The translations under genes were made by a program, and so were the position numbers. From positions 1 through 64,000 of the forward strand of contig PERU01000018.1 in the NCBI GenBank assembly GCA_002928965.1: a stretch of DNA of 64,000 bases, written 5' to 3'. A model generated the notes under the pieces. The model saw only the letters and a list, made by a program, of their open reading frames with translations. It ran no database searches and was not told the DNA's origin. The stretch comes from Methylomonas sp. (GTDB lineage: Bacteria; Pseudomonadota; Gammaproteobacteria; Methylococcales; Methylomonadaceae). The number at the start of each line of letters is the position of its first letter. The first letter of the stretch is position 1. Positions 19,258-29,157 of this stretch are shown here, piece after piece.

Positions 19258-19655
19258 TCGTATTGGATACGCATATTTGGCATTGGTGGATTAATCAGAT
19301 TCCGGGGCGTTTGTCGTCCGGTATTGTCGATTTAATCGAACAGGCCGATGAAGTAGCGGTTTCTGCCATTTCCGTTTTCGAGATGGCGTGGTTGGTTCGG
19401 CATGGCCGAATCGATTTGGGCGGCGAATTCGAGGCATGGCTTGAAGATGTCATTGAATCGGAATGTGTCAAATTTTTGCCGCTTACCCCGCAAATCGCCA
19501 GTTTGGCCGTGGCTTTGCCAGAGCAGCATAAAGATCCGCAAGATCGTTTGATTATTGCCACGGCGTTAATTGAGGATGCACAATTATTGAGTTTTGATAA
19601 GGCGTTTCCGGCTTATCTTGAATTGCAAGGCCGGCTGATTAGCCGAGATTATTGA
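19254..19655 (+). CDS. VapC-type PIN-domain toxin
   Basis: 133-residue PIN-domain ribonuclease. Acidic residues expected at the Mg2+ site are visible: D5 (LDTHIW), E43 (SVFEMAWL), D94/D97 (DPQDRLI). Starts with TTG in a TTGA overlap with the antitoxin stop. VapC toxins cleave tRNA or rRNA; the target here is unknown. Complete length for the family, so this pair looks functional, unlike the RelE-type pair just upstream. Confidence 0.85.
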   Translation: MIVLDTHIWHWWINQIPGRLSSGIVDLIEQADEVAVSAISVFEMAWLVRHGRIDLGGEFEAWLEDVIESECVKFLPLTPQIASLAVALPEQHKDPQDRLIIATALIEDAQLLSFDKAFPAYLELQGRLISRDY

Positions 19656-19699
19656 ATCCAAATCTGAAAAATTGAAATAAATTAACCGACATAACCACC

Positions 19700-22312
19700 A
19701 TGAAAAAAATGACCAGCGCCGAATTGCGGGCCGCCTTTTTGGAATTTTTCCGCCAACACGGCCATGCCGTGCGTCCTTCCAGCTCATTAGTGCCGGGTAA
19801 CGATCCGACCCTGTTGTTTACCAACGCCGGGATGGTGCAGTTTAAGGATGTATTTTTAGGGCGTGAGAAACTTGATTACAACCGTGCCGCTACCAGTCAG
19901 CGCTGCGTGCGCGCCGGCGGCAAGCATAACGATCTGGAAAACGTCGGCTACACCGCCCGCCATCACACCTTTTTCGAGATGCTGGGTAATTTCAGTTTTG
20001 GTGATTATTTCAAAAAAGACGCCATTCATTTTGCTTGGGACTTTTTGACTCAAGAACTGGGCATCCCGGCGGAACGGTTGTGGATCACGGTATTTAACGA
20101 AGATTCGGAAGCCGAAGCTATCTGGCTGGAAGATGTCAAAATTGACCCGACGCGTTTTTCCCGCATCGGCGCCAAAGACAATTTCTGGTCCATGGGCGAT
20201 GTCGGTCCTTGCGGACCTTGCACCGAAATTTTCTACGATCATGGCGAACACGTGGCCGGTGGTCCTCCAGGTAGCCCGGATGAAGACGGCGACCGATATA
20301 TCGAGGTCTGGAACTTGGTATTCATGCAATATGACCGTGACAAAGACGGTAACCTGACGCCGTTACCCGCACCTTCTGTGGATACCGGTATGGGGTTGGA
20401 ACGGATTGCAGCGGTATTGCAGGGCGTGCACAGCAACTACGAAATTGACTTATTCCAAAACTTGCTGAAAGTGGCCGCCAAATTGGCAGGCACACCCGAT
20501 TTAAGCAACAGTTCCCTACGCGTGATTGCCGATCATATTCGTTCTTGCGCGTTCATGGTGACTGACGGCGTGCTACCGTCCAACGAAGGTCGAGGCTATG
20601 TATTGCGCCGTATCATTCGTCGCGCCATCCGCCATGGTTATCGTTTGGGCATCCGCGAAGTGTTCTTCTACCAATTGGTCGCGCCGCTGGTTGCACAGAT
20701 GGGTGAGGCTTACCCGGAGCTGGCCAAAGCGCAGGAACAAGTTGAAAGGGTGCTTAAAAAGGAAGAAGAGCGCTTCGCCGAAACCCTGGAACAAGGCATG
20801 AAAATCCTGGAAGCCTGCGTCGCCAAGCTGGATGGGCATGTCATCCCCGGCGATGTGGTGTTCCAGTTATACGACACCTATGGCTTTCCGGTGGATTTGA
20901 CCGCCGATTTTGCCCGCGAAAACAATCTCAGCGTCGATCACGCCGGTTTTGAAGTGGAAATGAGCGCCCAACGTGATAGGGCAAGGGCTGGTGGCAGTTT
21001 TGCAGCCGATTACGATCAGGATATCAAACACGATAGCGCTACCGATTTTACCGGGTATTACAGCTTGAACGGCTCAGTAGAAATCATTGGGCTATATAGA
21101 AAAGGTCAGCCGGTGGAAAGTCTGGAAGCGGGCGATGAGGGTGTGGTGATTCTGGATCAAACCCCGTTCTATGCCGAATCCGGCGGACAGGTCGGCGATA
21201 CCGGTTTGATCGAATGTGACGGCGCGGTATTTGAAGTACACGATACCCAAAAGCAGGGCGGCAAACTGTTCCTGCATAAAGGTAAAGTGTTGCAAGGCAC
21301 ACTGACGGCGGGACAAGCCTGCGAAGTCAGTGTCGATGCAGACATTCGTAAAGCCACCGAGCGCAACCATTCCGCCACGCATTTGTTGCATGCGGCTTTG
21401 CGCACCACCCTGGGCGAGCACGTGGCGCAGAAAGGGTCGCAGGTAAATTCTGAGCGCTTGCGTTTTGACTTCTCGCATTTCGAGCCGATGACGCCTGCAG
21501 AAATCGCCATTATCGAAGATATGGTCAATGAGCAAATTCGATTGAATAATCCGGTTGCTGCGGAAGTGATGGCCAAAGACGAGGCCATGAAAGCCGGCGC
21601 GATGGCGTTGTTCGGCGAAAAATATGGTGACGAAGTACGGGTACTGAAAATCGGTGAATTCTCCACCGAGCTATGCGGCGGAACCCACGTGGATAGAGCC
21701 GGCGATATTGGCTTGTTCAAAATCATCGGCGAAACCGGCGTTGCCGCAGGCGTGCGTCGCTTGGAAGCAGTTACCGGCAAAGCGGCTTTGGATTGGATAG
21801 CGCAGCGTGAATACGCTTTAAACTCTATCGCGGGTGCATTAAAAACCTCTGCGGATAAAGCCGTCGATAAAGTTCAGCAGTTGCTGGAGAAAAACCGTAC
21901 GCTGGAAAAAGAGCTGGAAAAGCTTAAATCCAAGCTGGCCAGTTCTGCAGGCGATGAAATGACCAGTCAGGCCGTTGATGTCAATGGCGTCAAAGTGCTG
22001 GCTGTCAAACTAGACGATGTTGATCCCAAAGCCCTGCGCGATTTGGCTGATCAATTGAAAAACAAACTCGGCACAGCGGCATTGGTTTTGGCGGTGGTCA
22101 GCGGCGATAAGGTCAGTCTGATCGCCAGCGTGTCCAAAGACGCCATGGACAAGGTCAAAGCCGGCGAACTGGTCAATTTTGTTGCCACTCAAGTCGGCGG
22201 CAAAGGCGGTGGTCGGCCGGATATGGCGCAGGCTGGCGGTAATGATCCAACAAATCTGGCCGCAGCATTAAAATCGGTGCCGGCGTGGGTGAGGGAGCGG
22301 TTAGCCGGTTAG
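19700..22312 (+). CDS. alaS: Alanyl-tRNA synthetase
   Basis: Charges tRNA-Ala. 870 residues, near the E. coli length of 876. Catalytic core motifs [17 protein letters not shown] and [12 protein letters not shown]; editing-domain zinc ligands H557/H561 (HSATHLL), C659 and H663 (CGGTHVD); C-terminal Gly-rich tail [15 protein letters not shown]. The ATG at 19700 gives the normal N terminus; M4 is a minor alternative. Sits downstream of recX as in many gammaproteobacteria, but with two toxin-antitoxin pairs in between. Confidence 0.98.
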   Translation: MKKMTSAELRAAFLEFFRQHGHAVRPSSSLVPGNDPTLLFTNAGMVQFKDVFLGREKLDYNRAATSQRCVRAGGKHNDLENVGYTARHHTFFEMLGNFSFGDYFKKDAIHFAWDFLTQELGIPAERLWITVFNEDSEAEAIWLEDVKIDPTRFSRIGAKDNFWSMGDVGPCGPCTEIFYDHGEHVAGGPPGSPDEDGDRYIEVWNLVFMQYDRDKDGNLTPLPAPSVDTGMGLERIAAVLQGVHSNYEIDLFQNLLKVAAKLAGTPDLSNSSLRVIADHIRSCAFMVTDGVLPSNEGRGYVLRRIIRRAIRHGYRLGIREVFFYQLVAPLVAQMGEAYPELAKAQEQVERVLKKEEERFAETLEQGMKILEACVAKLDGHVIPGDVVFQLYDTYGFPVDLTADFARENNLSVDHAGFEVEMSAQRDRARAGGSFAADYDQDIKHDSATDFTGYYSLNGSVEIIGLYRKGQPVESLEAGDEGVVILDQTPFYAESGGQVGDTGLIECDGAVFEVHDTQKQGGKLFLHKGKVLQGTLTAGQACEVSVDADIRKATERNHSATHLLHAALRTTLGEHVAQKGSQVNSERLRFDFSHFEPMTPAEIAIIEDMVNEQIRLNNPVAAEVMAKDEAMKAGAMALFGEKYGDEVRVLKIGEFSTELCGGTHVDRAGDIGLFKIIGETGVAAGVRRLEAVTGKAALDWIAQREYALNSIAGALKTSADKAVDKVQQLLEKNRTLEKELEKLKSKLASSAGDEMTSQAVDVNGVKVLAVKLDDVDPKALRDLADQLKNKLGTAALVLAVVSGDKVSLIASVSKDAMDKVKAGELVNFVATQVGGKGGGRPDMAQAGGNDPTNLAAALKSVPAWVRERLAG

Positions 22313-22333
22313 TGTGCTGAGTGGTGGATTACG

Positions 22334-22594
22334 ATGCCTTATGTATCGATGTTTTTTGGAATCATCATCCGGATGTTTCATAACGACCATAATCCACCGC
22401 ATTTTCATGCCGAATACCAAGGTCAACGCGGTGTGTTCGGTATGGATGGCAATATGATCAAGGGCAACATAAATTCCAAAACCGCCAAAAAATTGATTCA
22501 GGAATGGGCTTTACTCCATCAAGAAGAGTTGATGCAGAATTGGCAGAAAGCCAACCAAGGTAAACAGATTGATAGAATCGAACCTCTCAATTGA
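22334..22594 (+). CDS. DUF4160 family protein
   Basis: 86 residues. Recognisable by the N-terminal block with F-x-G-I-I-I-R-M-F and the His-rich NDHNPPHFHAEYQG. Almost always found next to a DUF2442 gene, as here 12 bp downstream. The pair is suspected to be a toxin-antitoxin-like module, but no biochemical role is established to my knowledge. Both lie right after alaS. Start ATG 22334. Confidence 0.85.
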   Translation: MPYVSMFFGIIIRMFHNDHNPPHFHAEYQGQRGVFGMDGNMIKGNINSKTAKKLIQEWALLHQEELMQNWQKANQGKQIDRIEPLN

Positions 22595-22606
22595 CGGAGA
22601 AAAATT

Positions 22607-22849
22607 ATGCAGTACATGCCCGTTGTTGTTGATGCCGAATATTTAAGCGATTACAAAATTAAACTGACTTTCGATAATGGCGAAAAACGAATTGCAGATT
22701 GTTTGAAATGGCTGAATGGCGAAGTTTTCGAGCCTTTGAAAGATAAGCAGTATTTTCAGAAGTTTTTTGTCGATGGCTGGAGCATATCTTGGCCGAATGG
22801 AGCGGATATAGCGCCGGAGACTTTGTATGAAGAGGGTGAGGTTGTTTGA
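22607..22849 (+). CDS. DUF2442 family protein
   Basis: 80 residues, all-beta with the DUF2442 pattern VVDAEYLSDYKIKLTFDNGE...W-x-N-G-A-D-I-A-P-E-T-L-Y. Good spacing of GGAGAAAAATT before ATG 22607. Partner of the DUF4160 gene. Its last 27 bases, encoding LYEEGEVV and stop, are repeated with one mismatch at 23272-23298 beyond a 450-bp repeat-filled insertion. Confidence 0.85.
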   Translation: MQYMPVVVDAEYLSDYKIKLTFDNGEKRIADCLKWLNGEVFEPLKDKQYFQKFFVDGWSISWPNGADIAPETLYEEGEVV

Positions 22850-23127
22850 GTTATTGTATCGCTATCGCGACGGATTATTTTGAAGTCGGTTCTCGCACCG
22901 ACGAGCGAGATACTTTTCTTTGCTTATCCAAAGAAAAGTATCCAAAAGAAAAGACACCCGGATGCCGCGTTGATCCTGCGCCCCGAAGGCTTTGAACGGG
23001 GTTTTCCGAAGGTGCATCCCAGCCCCTACGTAAAACGCGATGCATCCTTGCATCGCCCCACTAGGGCAATTCCGTTCAAAACCTCCGGTGCTCGGCGCGG
23101 CATAACGGGACAAAAACCTATCCCAAT

Positions 23128-23180
23128 GTAGGGTTAGCGATAGCGTAACCCAACATTTCGGAGCGGAAATCGTTGGGTTA
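23128..23180 (+). repeat. REP-like hairpin followed by a second nested stem
   Basis: GTAG at 23128, then GGGTTA (23131-23136)/TAACCC (23146-23151) around GCGATAGCG. The right arm also pairs onward: AACCCAAC-ATTTC (23147-23159) with GAAAT-C-GTTGGGTT (to 23180), so two alternative hairpins share one arm. Confidence 0.65.
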
Positions 23181-23192
23181 TTTTTAGTTTTT

Positions 23193-23267
23193 GTAGGCTG
23201 GGTTGAATGAAATGAAACCCTGCGTCGATTTTTATTGTTGGGTTTCGCGTTGCTCTACCCAGCCTAC
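23193..23267. repeat. 75-bp palindromic element with GTAG ends
   Basis: GTAGGCTGGGT (23193-23203) and ACCCAGCCTAC (23257-23267) are perfect 11-bp terminal inverted repeats; inside, GAAACCC (23214-23220) pairs with GGGTTTC (23240-23246). No coding capacity. MITE- or REP-pair-like. Confidence 0.7.
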
Positions 23268-23326
23268 GGCCCTTTGTATGAAGAGGGTGAGATTGTTTAG
23301 CTCGGGAGAAATCACCCCATCCTGAT

Positions 23327-23468
23327 GAGGTTGTCGTAAAAGTCTCCTCTCCTCGCGGGAGAGGGCTGGGGTGAGGGGAATATATAATGTAAACAGCTGA
23401 TTTATATACCCTCATCCTAACCTTCTCCCGGTGGGAGAAGGAACTGTTTCGACTTTTACGACAACCTC
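23327..23468. repeat. 142-bp nested inverted repeat
   Basis: Perfect 18-bp arms at 23327-23344 and 23451-23468 enclose GC-rich CTCCC/GGGAG segments that can pair with each other (23345-23380 with 23410-23441). Non-coding. The interior type (ccctcacccc...ctctcccg) recurs at 23866. Confidence 0.7.
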
Positions 23469-23608
23469 CTGATGGAGAGGGTTGGGGTGAGGAGAATTAT
23501 ATTAATGTGCCGTTATCGCAATGGGCTGTTTTGAAGTCGGGCCGAGAACCGACGTTAAAATAATCCGTCGCGACAGCGACACTAAAATTAACGAATATTG
23601 AAAATTAA

Positions 23609-23794
23609 GTGATTACCAAACACGATCTGCATGAGCTCGGAACCAATCTAAGCCAGGACATTAAGCAATCTGAACTGCTGCTCCAAGCCAAAATGTCGGA
23701 AAACAAAGCCCAGATGGTGCGCTGGGTTGTCGGTGTCGGTATGTTGCAAATTACGTTAATAACAGCGTTGTTATTACGGCTGTTGCCGGGATAG
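23609..23794 (+). pseudogene. Remnant or short form of a DUF1640-like coiled-coil membrane protein
   Basis: 61 residues from a GTG. TKHDLHELGTNLSQDIKQSE then a coiled coil and a C-terminal transmembrane helix (about 39-58). This is the C-terminal portion of DUF1640-like proteins, which normally carry a further N-terminal half with repeats of TKxDLxEL. The N-terminal half is absent; upstream DNA is repeat. Either a truncated relic or a small membrane peptide. Confidence 0.5.
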
Positions 23795-23865
23795 GCTAAA
23801 TCATTTATGCCGTTTGCCGGTGGATGCCGGCATTAAAGAATCCGTCGCAATAGCGACACATTATT

Positions 23866-23899
23866 CCCCTCACCCTAGCTCTCTCCCTGAGGGCGAGGG
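23866..23899. repeat. GC-rich CCCTC/GAGGG repeat upstream of lysC
   Basis: CCCTC...GAGGGCGAGGG block of the same type as the interior of the 23327-23468 element; can form a short hairpin 40 bp before lysC. No regulatory role is demonstrable. Confidence 0.5.
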
Positions 23900-23938
23900 C
23901 ATTTAGGGGGTGTTATAAAGCCAAAAGGTCAATAAAAC

Positions 23939-25159
23939 ATGGCATTGTACGTTTATAAATTCGGCGGTACGTCCGTCGGTACGGTTGAGCGCATTAAAGC
24001 GGTGGCCGAGAAAGTTAAAAAATCCCAGGATGCGGGGGATCAGATTGTGGTGGTGGTGTCTGCGATGAGCGGCGAAACCAACCGATTGGTGGGGCTGGCG
24101 AAAGAAATGCAGCCGCAGCCGACCGATCGTGAGCTGGATGTGTTGTTGTCAACCGGCGAGCAGGTCACCATTGCGCTGTTGTCCATGGCTTTACACAATT
24201 TGGGTTGCGAGGCACGTTCGTATACCGGCGCGCAGGTGCGGATTCTGACGGATAGCGCGCACACCAAAGCTAGGATTCGCGAGATTGACGAAGCCAACAT
24301 GCGTGCCGATCTGGATGCAGGTCGAGTGGTGGTGGTGGCAGGGTTTCAGGGGGTTGATGAGCATGGCAACATCACCACGCTGGGCCGTGGTGGTTCAGAT
24401 ACCACAGGCGTGGCGCTGGCGGCGGCCTTGAAGGCTGACGAGTGCCATATCTACACCGACGTGGATGGTGTTTACACCACTGACCCGCGCGTGGTGCCCA
24501 AAGCCCGCAGGCTGGATCGGATTACTTTTGAAGAAATGCTGGAAATGGCCAGTTTGGGTTCCAAAGTGTTGCAAATCCGTTCGGTCGAATTTGCCGGCAA
24601 ATACAATGTCAAACTGCGCGTACTGTCTTCGTTCATGGAAGGCAACGGCACCCTAATTACCTACGAGGAATCAGAAATGGAAAGAGCGTTAATTTCAGGC
24701 ATCGCATTTAACCGGGACGAAGCCAAACTGACTTTGACCGGTGTGCCTGATTTACCGGGCGTGGCGTCAAAAATTTTGGGGCCAATCGCCGCCGAGAATA
24801 TCGAAGTGGATATGATCGTGCAGAACATCTCTGAAAATGGCACCACAGATTTCACCTTTACCGTCAATCGCAACGATTTTACCCGTGCCAAAAATGTGCT
24901 GGAAGGTTTACGTAGTGAATTGGGTGGTAGCACAACCTTGATTGGCGACAACAGCATCGTCAAGGTGTCTATTGTCGGCGTCGGTATGCGCTCGCATGCC
25001 GGTATCGCCAGCACCATGTTTAAGACCTTGGCCGATGAAGGGATCAACATTCAAATGATTTCCACCTCCGAAATCAAGATTTCTGTAGTGGTCGATGAGA
25101 AATATCTGGAGTTGGCCGTGCGTTCTCTGCACAAGGCTTTTGGGTTGGATCAAGACTAA
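23939..25159 (+). CDS. lysC: Aspartate kinase
   Basis: First step of the aspartate pathway to Lys, Thr and Met: phosphorylation of aspartate. 406 residues, monofunctional type. Kinase motif KFGGTSVG (7-14), TLGRGGSDTT, and TDVDGVYTTDPR; two C-terminal ACT-type regulatory domains (from about residue 265: TLTGVPDLPGVASKI, and about 345: VSIVGVGMRSHAGIAS). ACT domains imply feedback by Lys and/or Thr. Weak Shine-Dalgarno AAGGTC. Downstream of alaS and the repeat region; csrA, which often follows lysC in gammaproteobacteria, is not here. Confidence 0.97.
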   Translation: MALYVYKFGGTSVGTVERIKAVAEKVKKSQDAGDQIVVVVSAMSGETNRLVGLAKEMQPQPTDRELDVLLSTGEQVTIALLSMALHNLGCEARSYTGAQVRILTDSAHTKARIREIDEANMRADLDAGRVVVVAGFQGVDEHGNITTLGRGGSDTTGVALAAALKADECHIYTDVDGVYTTDPRVVPKARRLDRITFEEMLEMASLGSKVLQIRSVEFAGKYNVKLRVLSSFMEGNGTLITYEESEMERALISGIAFNRDEAKLTLTGVPDLPGVASKILGPIAAENIEVDMIVQNISENGTTDFTFTVNRNDFTRAKNVLEGLRSELGGSTTLIGDNSIVKVSIVGVGMRSHAGIASTMFKTLADEGINIQMISTSEIKISVVVDEKYLELAVRSLHKAFGLDQD

Positions 25160-25467
25160 GCAAATTAGTTGATATTGCCTGTGACAAGACGGGTTATATC
25201 GATTTGTTTTACTTTCGGTTTGATGCCTGTTTCTGTACGGAATGGGCGTCAACTGGCTAATCCGAAAGCGTTGGGTCTGGAGTCGAAGGGTTTGTTCTTG
25301 ACTTGCATGGTGGATTGACCTAGTTTTAATTCGCGTTTACAACGCTATGTCATCCAATAACAATATAAATTCGCCATGACAAACCATCTTCTTGCATCGA
25401 TTGTGAATTGTTCAAATTACTCTGTTCGATGTACAACCCATAACGCCTTCAAATGGGACAGACCGCT
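25160..25467. other. Intergenic stretch with no recognised content
   Basis: 308 bp between lysC and the GAPDH-like gene. No open frame of note, no tRNA, no csrA and no clear terminator were found. The sequence 25200-25320 looks like decayed coding DNA but no family was recognised. Confidence 0.5.
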
Positions 25468-26517
25468 ATGAGTTTACGTGTCGGAATAGTGGGGCTGGGT
25501 CGGATTGGCGGCGGGGTGTTGCGAAATAATTTCGCGCAGGCACCAGGCGGAAAATACGATATTTGCGTGGTTTGCGATGTAATGCCGATTGACCATGTGG
25601 CTTATCTGATTGCCCACGACAGCACCTATGGCAGGCCGCCGTTTACAGTCGATTACGAGGGTAGCGATCTGATACTGGGTGGTAAGCGGGTGCATTATCA
25701 GCGGGTCGATCGCCGTCGCAGCCCGCCCGAGCAGGATAGCTTTGCGCCGCTACGTCAATTTGATCTCGACGTGCTGTTCGATGCGACCGGCACAGCATCA
25801 ATCAACGATTTTCGGGCGTTGATTCAGCAGAAAATAGCCAGGAAAATCCTCTGTACCTGGAATGTGGCCGGGTGCGATTTGAGTGTGGTGTTTGGTGTCA
25901 ATCATCAGGACTATAATCCGCAGCTGCATGATGTGCTATCGGCCAGTACCTGCACGGGTAATGCGATGGTGCCGATGTGTGACATGTTGAGCAAGCAGTT
26001 TGGTATTGATTACGCGCGTATCATCACCATTCATCCTGCGCTTTCCGACCAAAAGGTGTTGGATGGTTATCATCCTGCTTCGCAATTAGGCAGGGCCTGC
26101 GCGGTGTCGATTGTGCCCACCCCAACCAATGTTGGCAAATCCACTGCCTGTGTATTGCCTGAATTGGAAGGCAAACTGGATTCTTTATCGTATCGAGTGC
26201 CAACCGCTATCGTGTCGGTAATCGATTTCACCGCTACCTTGTCCCGAGACACCTCTTTGGACGAAGTGACTGACTTATTCAATAGCTATGCAAAAGGCTC
26301 TTTGGCGGGGATTATTCATTGCGAATATGGTGCTTGGGGTCATCAAAAAGCCAGTATCGATTATCAGGGCACGGCATATTCGGCAATTATTTTGATGGAA
26401 CATCTCACTCTAAGCAATCGGCGGCAGTTGGGCGTGGCGCTGATGCACGACAATGAACATGGCTATTGTTGTCGGGTGTTGGATGTATTGGGCATGCTGG
26501 AAACGCATACCGGTTAA
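25468..26517 (+). CDS. Divergent glyceraldehyde-3-phosphate dehydrogenase-like protein
   Basis: 349 residues. N-terminal Rossmann motif GIVGLGRIGGGVLR and the GAPDH layout: IAHDSTYG, a catalytic-loop STCTGN with C162 where GAPDH has SCTTN, then ALMHDNEHGYCCRVLD near the end where GAPDH has WYDNExGYS. Start at ATG 25468 places the Rossmann strand at residue 3; ATG 25453 would add five residues. Differences: S/T-C-T-G-N catalytic motif, and RRRSPPEQ in the region where GAPDH has the KILSERDP block. It may act on another phosphorylated aldehyde (erythrose-4-phosphate or similar). It stands alone, without glycolytic neighbours. Confidence 0.85.
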   Translation: MSLRVGIVGLGRIGGGVLRNNFAQAPGGKYDICVVCDVMPIDHVAYLIAHDSTYGRPPFTVDYEGSDLILGGKRVHYQRVDRRRSPPEQDSFAPLRQFDLDVLFDATGTASINDFRALIQQKIARKILCTWNVAGCDLSVVFGVNHQDYNPQLHDVLSASTCTGNAMVPMCDMLSKQFGIDYARIITIHPALSDQKVLDGYHPASQLGRACAVSIVPTPTNVGKSTACVLPELEGKLDSLSYRVPTAIVSVIDFTATLSRDTSLDEVTDLFNSYAKGSLAGIIHCEYGAWGHQKASIDYQGTAYSAIILMEHLTLSNRRQLGVALMHDNEHGYCCRVLDVLGMLETHTG

Positions 26518-26550
26518 GTTAGTCGGGGCGTTACTGGCGATCTTGTCATG

Positions 26551-27303
26551 TCAGCTTTGCAGCGTGCGCAGCAGATTTTGACAATTCAGCATGACTTGTT
26601 CAGCTATAAACTGCTGCCACTCCAAAGGCTGTCCAGTTTGCGCGAGGTTGAATGCCTTGATGTAGGCATTCCTGGTTGGAGTATTGCTGGCAATAGTCAT
26701 GATTGGGAAGCCTTCGCTCAATAGAATCAGGTTCATCATTAATCGCGCGCACACACCGTTATTGTTCTGGAAAGGTTGCAGCGCTAATAGTCGCAAATGG
26801 GCTTCGGCTGCAAAAACAACAGGATGCAAGAATACGCCATCCTTGTTCAGCCATTGCAATTGTTCAGCAAGCTGCTGTGGTATGTGGTCTGCAGAGGGCG
26901 CTGTCTCGCCGTTGAGCAGATGAGCGGACTGGTTGCGATAAGCGCCACCGAGTTGATGCTGCAGTCCTCTCGATAGCATGATGTGAATTTTTTGCAGGGT
27001 GCTGATCGATAACAGGTTTTGTTCTGCAGCTTGCTCGCGGATAAATTGAATCGACTGGTAATGGTTCAATGCGGTCAGATTGTCTGTCATTGGCTTGCCG
27101 GGCAACATCAGTCCGTGCTTGATCACCATTCCGGTTTCTGCCAGATCAAGGCAACCATCTTCCAGTCTAAGGCTGTCGTGGGTATAGACAATGTCCAATT
27201 GTTGCTGCAGTGCCGGATCAATCTCCGCGCATTGTAAGTGGAGGTCGGCCTTGAGCAGATCGATTTCTGCCAGTAATAAATCCAGATTGTCGGTAGCGCT
27301 CAT
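26551..27303 (-). CDS. Fic-family protein with degenerate catalytic motif
   Basis: 250 residues. The N-terminal half matches the class II/Fic_N region (HDSLRLEDGCLDLAETGMVI; LNHYQSIQFI) including an inhibitory-helix-like SxxxE. The catalytic loop, normally HPFxxGNGRxxR, reads QPFQNNNGVCAR at 176-187: catalytic His is Gln176, the first Gly is Asn181 and the phosphate-binding Arg is Val184. The final Arg187 is kept. Canonical AMP transfer is therefore unlikely; it may be an inactive paralogue, a regulator, or use different chemistry. The frame is otherwise intact at normal length, arguing against simple decay. Lies 24 bp upstream of tgt on the same strand. Confidence 0.8.
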   Translation of the reverse strand: MSATDNLDLLLAEIDLLKADLHLQCAEIDPALQQQLDIVYTHDSLRLEDGCLDLAETGMVIKHGLMLPGKPMTDNLTALNHYQSIQFIREQAAEQNLLSISTLQKIHIMLSRGLQHQLGGAYRNQSAHLLNGETAPSADHIPQQLAEQLQWLNKDGVFLHPVVFAAEAHLRLLALQPFQNNNGVCARLMMNLILLSEGFPIMTIASNTPTRNAYIKAFNLAQTGQPLEWQQFIAEQVMLNCQNLLRTLQS

Positions 27304-27327
27304 CAGCGATCGTCTCCTGCGATGATG

Positions 27328-28482
<1,155 letters not shown>

Positions 28483-28499
28483 GAGCATTAGGCGAGTGA

Positions 28500-29012
28500 T
28501 TAAATATCCATTAGCAGCATAGGGATGCCATAAGTCATCACAAAGTAACTAAAGGCATAAATAAGACTGACACTGGTTGGGTAGTTAAAAAAACGTCTGA
28601 AAATGTAGCTGACGATGGATATATACCAAGTCACTAGAAACACCGCCATGCCAATGGAAATTTCTTCGCGATATTCCTGATGAATCATCACCATCCATAA
28701 ATCCAGCATTTCTGCGGAAATCGCCAAGGTCATGATGAAGTTTTCACAGACGAAAATCGATGTATACAAGCGGCTGTAATACTCCCATTTTTTTTCCAGC
28801 AGCAGCAAAATGGCGACAGAGGTAAAGGCCATGATGGTGCGTCCGGTGACTTCTAAGGTGCCATCAGCCGGGTCGGCAATCAAGCCTTCCACGATGCAGC
28901 CGGAGACGAAATAAAAGATCACGTTCTTCCACATAAATGATTTAGGTGGCGTCAATTCGGCTGGATTTTTGAGAAACCAACAGCTGGACAGGTATTTTAA
29001 GAGTAATGACAT
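28500..29012 (-). CDS. Integral membrane protein, unknown
   Basis: 170 residues with about four hydrophobic segments (near residues 30-48, 58-72, 118-138 and 146-168) and several aromatic charged loops (LEKKWEYYSRLYTS). No family recognised. Own terminator downstream. Start ATG 29012. Confidence 0.65.
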   Translation of the reverse strand: MSLLLKYLSSCWFLKNPAELTPPKSFMWKNVIFYFVSGCIVEGLIADPADGTLEVTGRTIMAFTSVAILLLLEKKWEYYSRLYTSIFVCENFIMTLAISAEMLDLWMVMIHQEYREEISIGMAVFLVTWYISIVSYIFRRFFNYPTSVSLIYAFSYFVMTYGIPMLLMDI

Positions 29013-29157
29013 GTCAGAAATGGTGCTACGGATCGGTTTAATTGGGCTAGGGACATAGTATAACCGGCGAGACTACTGTCAATGCCACGGTTTAATGACT
29101 AGAGGCTGAATTTTGAGAAGTCGTATTTAAGGGAGTCGTTTTGAGAGAGGGTTTAAA

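Larger units (their letters stand above)
22821..23298. repeat. 27-bp direct repeats bracketing an inserted block
   Basis: 22821-22847 (end of the DUF2442 gene) and 23272-23298 are identical at 26 of 27 positions. Offset 451 bp. The second copy still reads LYEEGEIV-stop. Consistent with an insertion that duplicated its target, or a remnant of a duplicated gene end. Confidence 0.75.
22850..23608. other. Repeat-filled intergenic region without genes
   Basis: No convincing gene. It holds a mosaic of palindromes: a 21-base AATCCGTCGCGATAGCG-type motif, inverted at 22857-22877 and direct at 23562-23582 and 23839-23859; the GTCGGTTCTCG motif near 22886 with its inverse near 23552; a REP-like hairpin, a 75-bp palindrome and a 142-bp nested inverted repeat, listed separately. 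Open frames here (for example 22880-23131 on plus, 22862-23113 on minus) overlap each other and look like repeat translations. The first part (22895-23110) resembles a repeat translation block seen between genes in other proteobacteria. Confidence 0.7.

Noticed and set aside
22862-23131. Overlapping open frames on both strands as genes
   Set aside because: They cross palindromic repeat DNA, overlap each other, and lack recognisable starts.
25160-25467. csrA or tRNA genes after lysC
   Set aside because: The CsrA pattern (LTRRVGE...) and tRNA cloverleaf features were not found.
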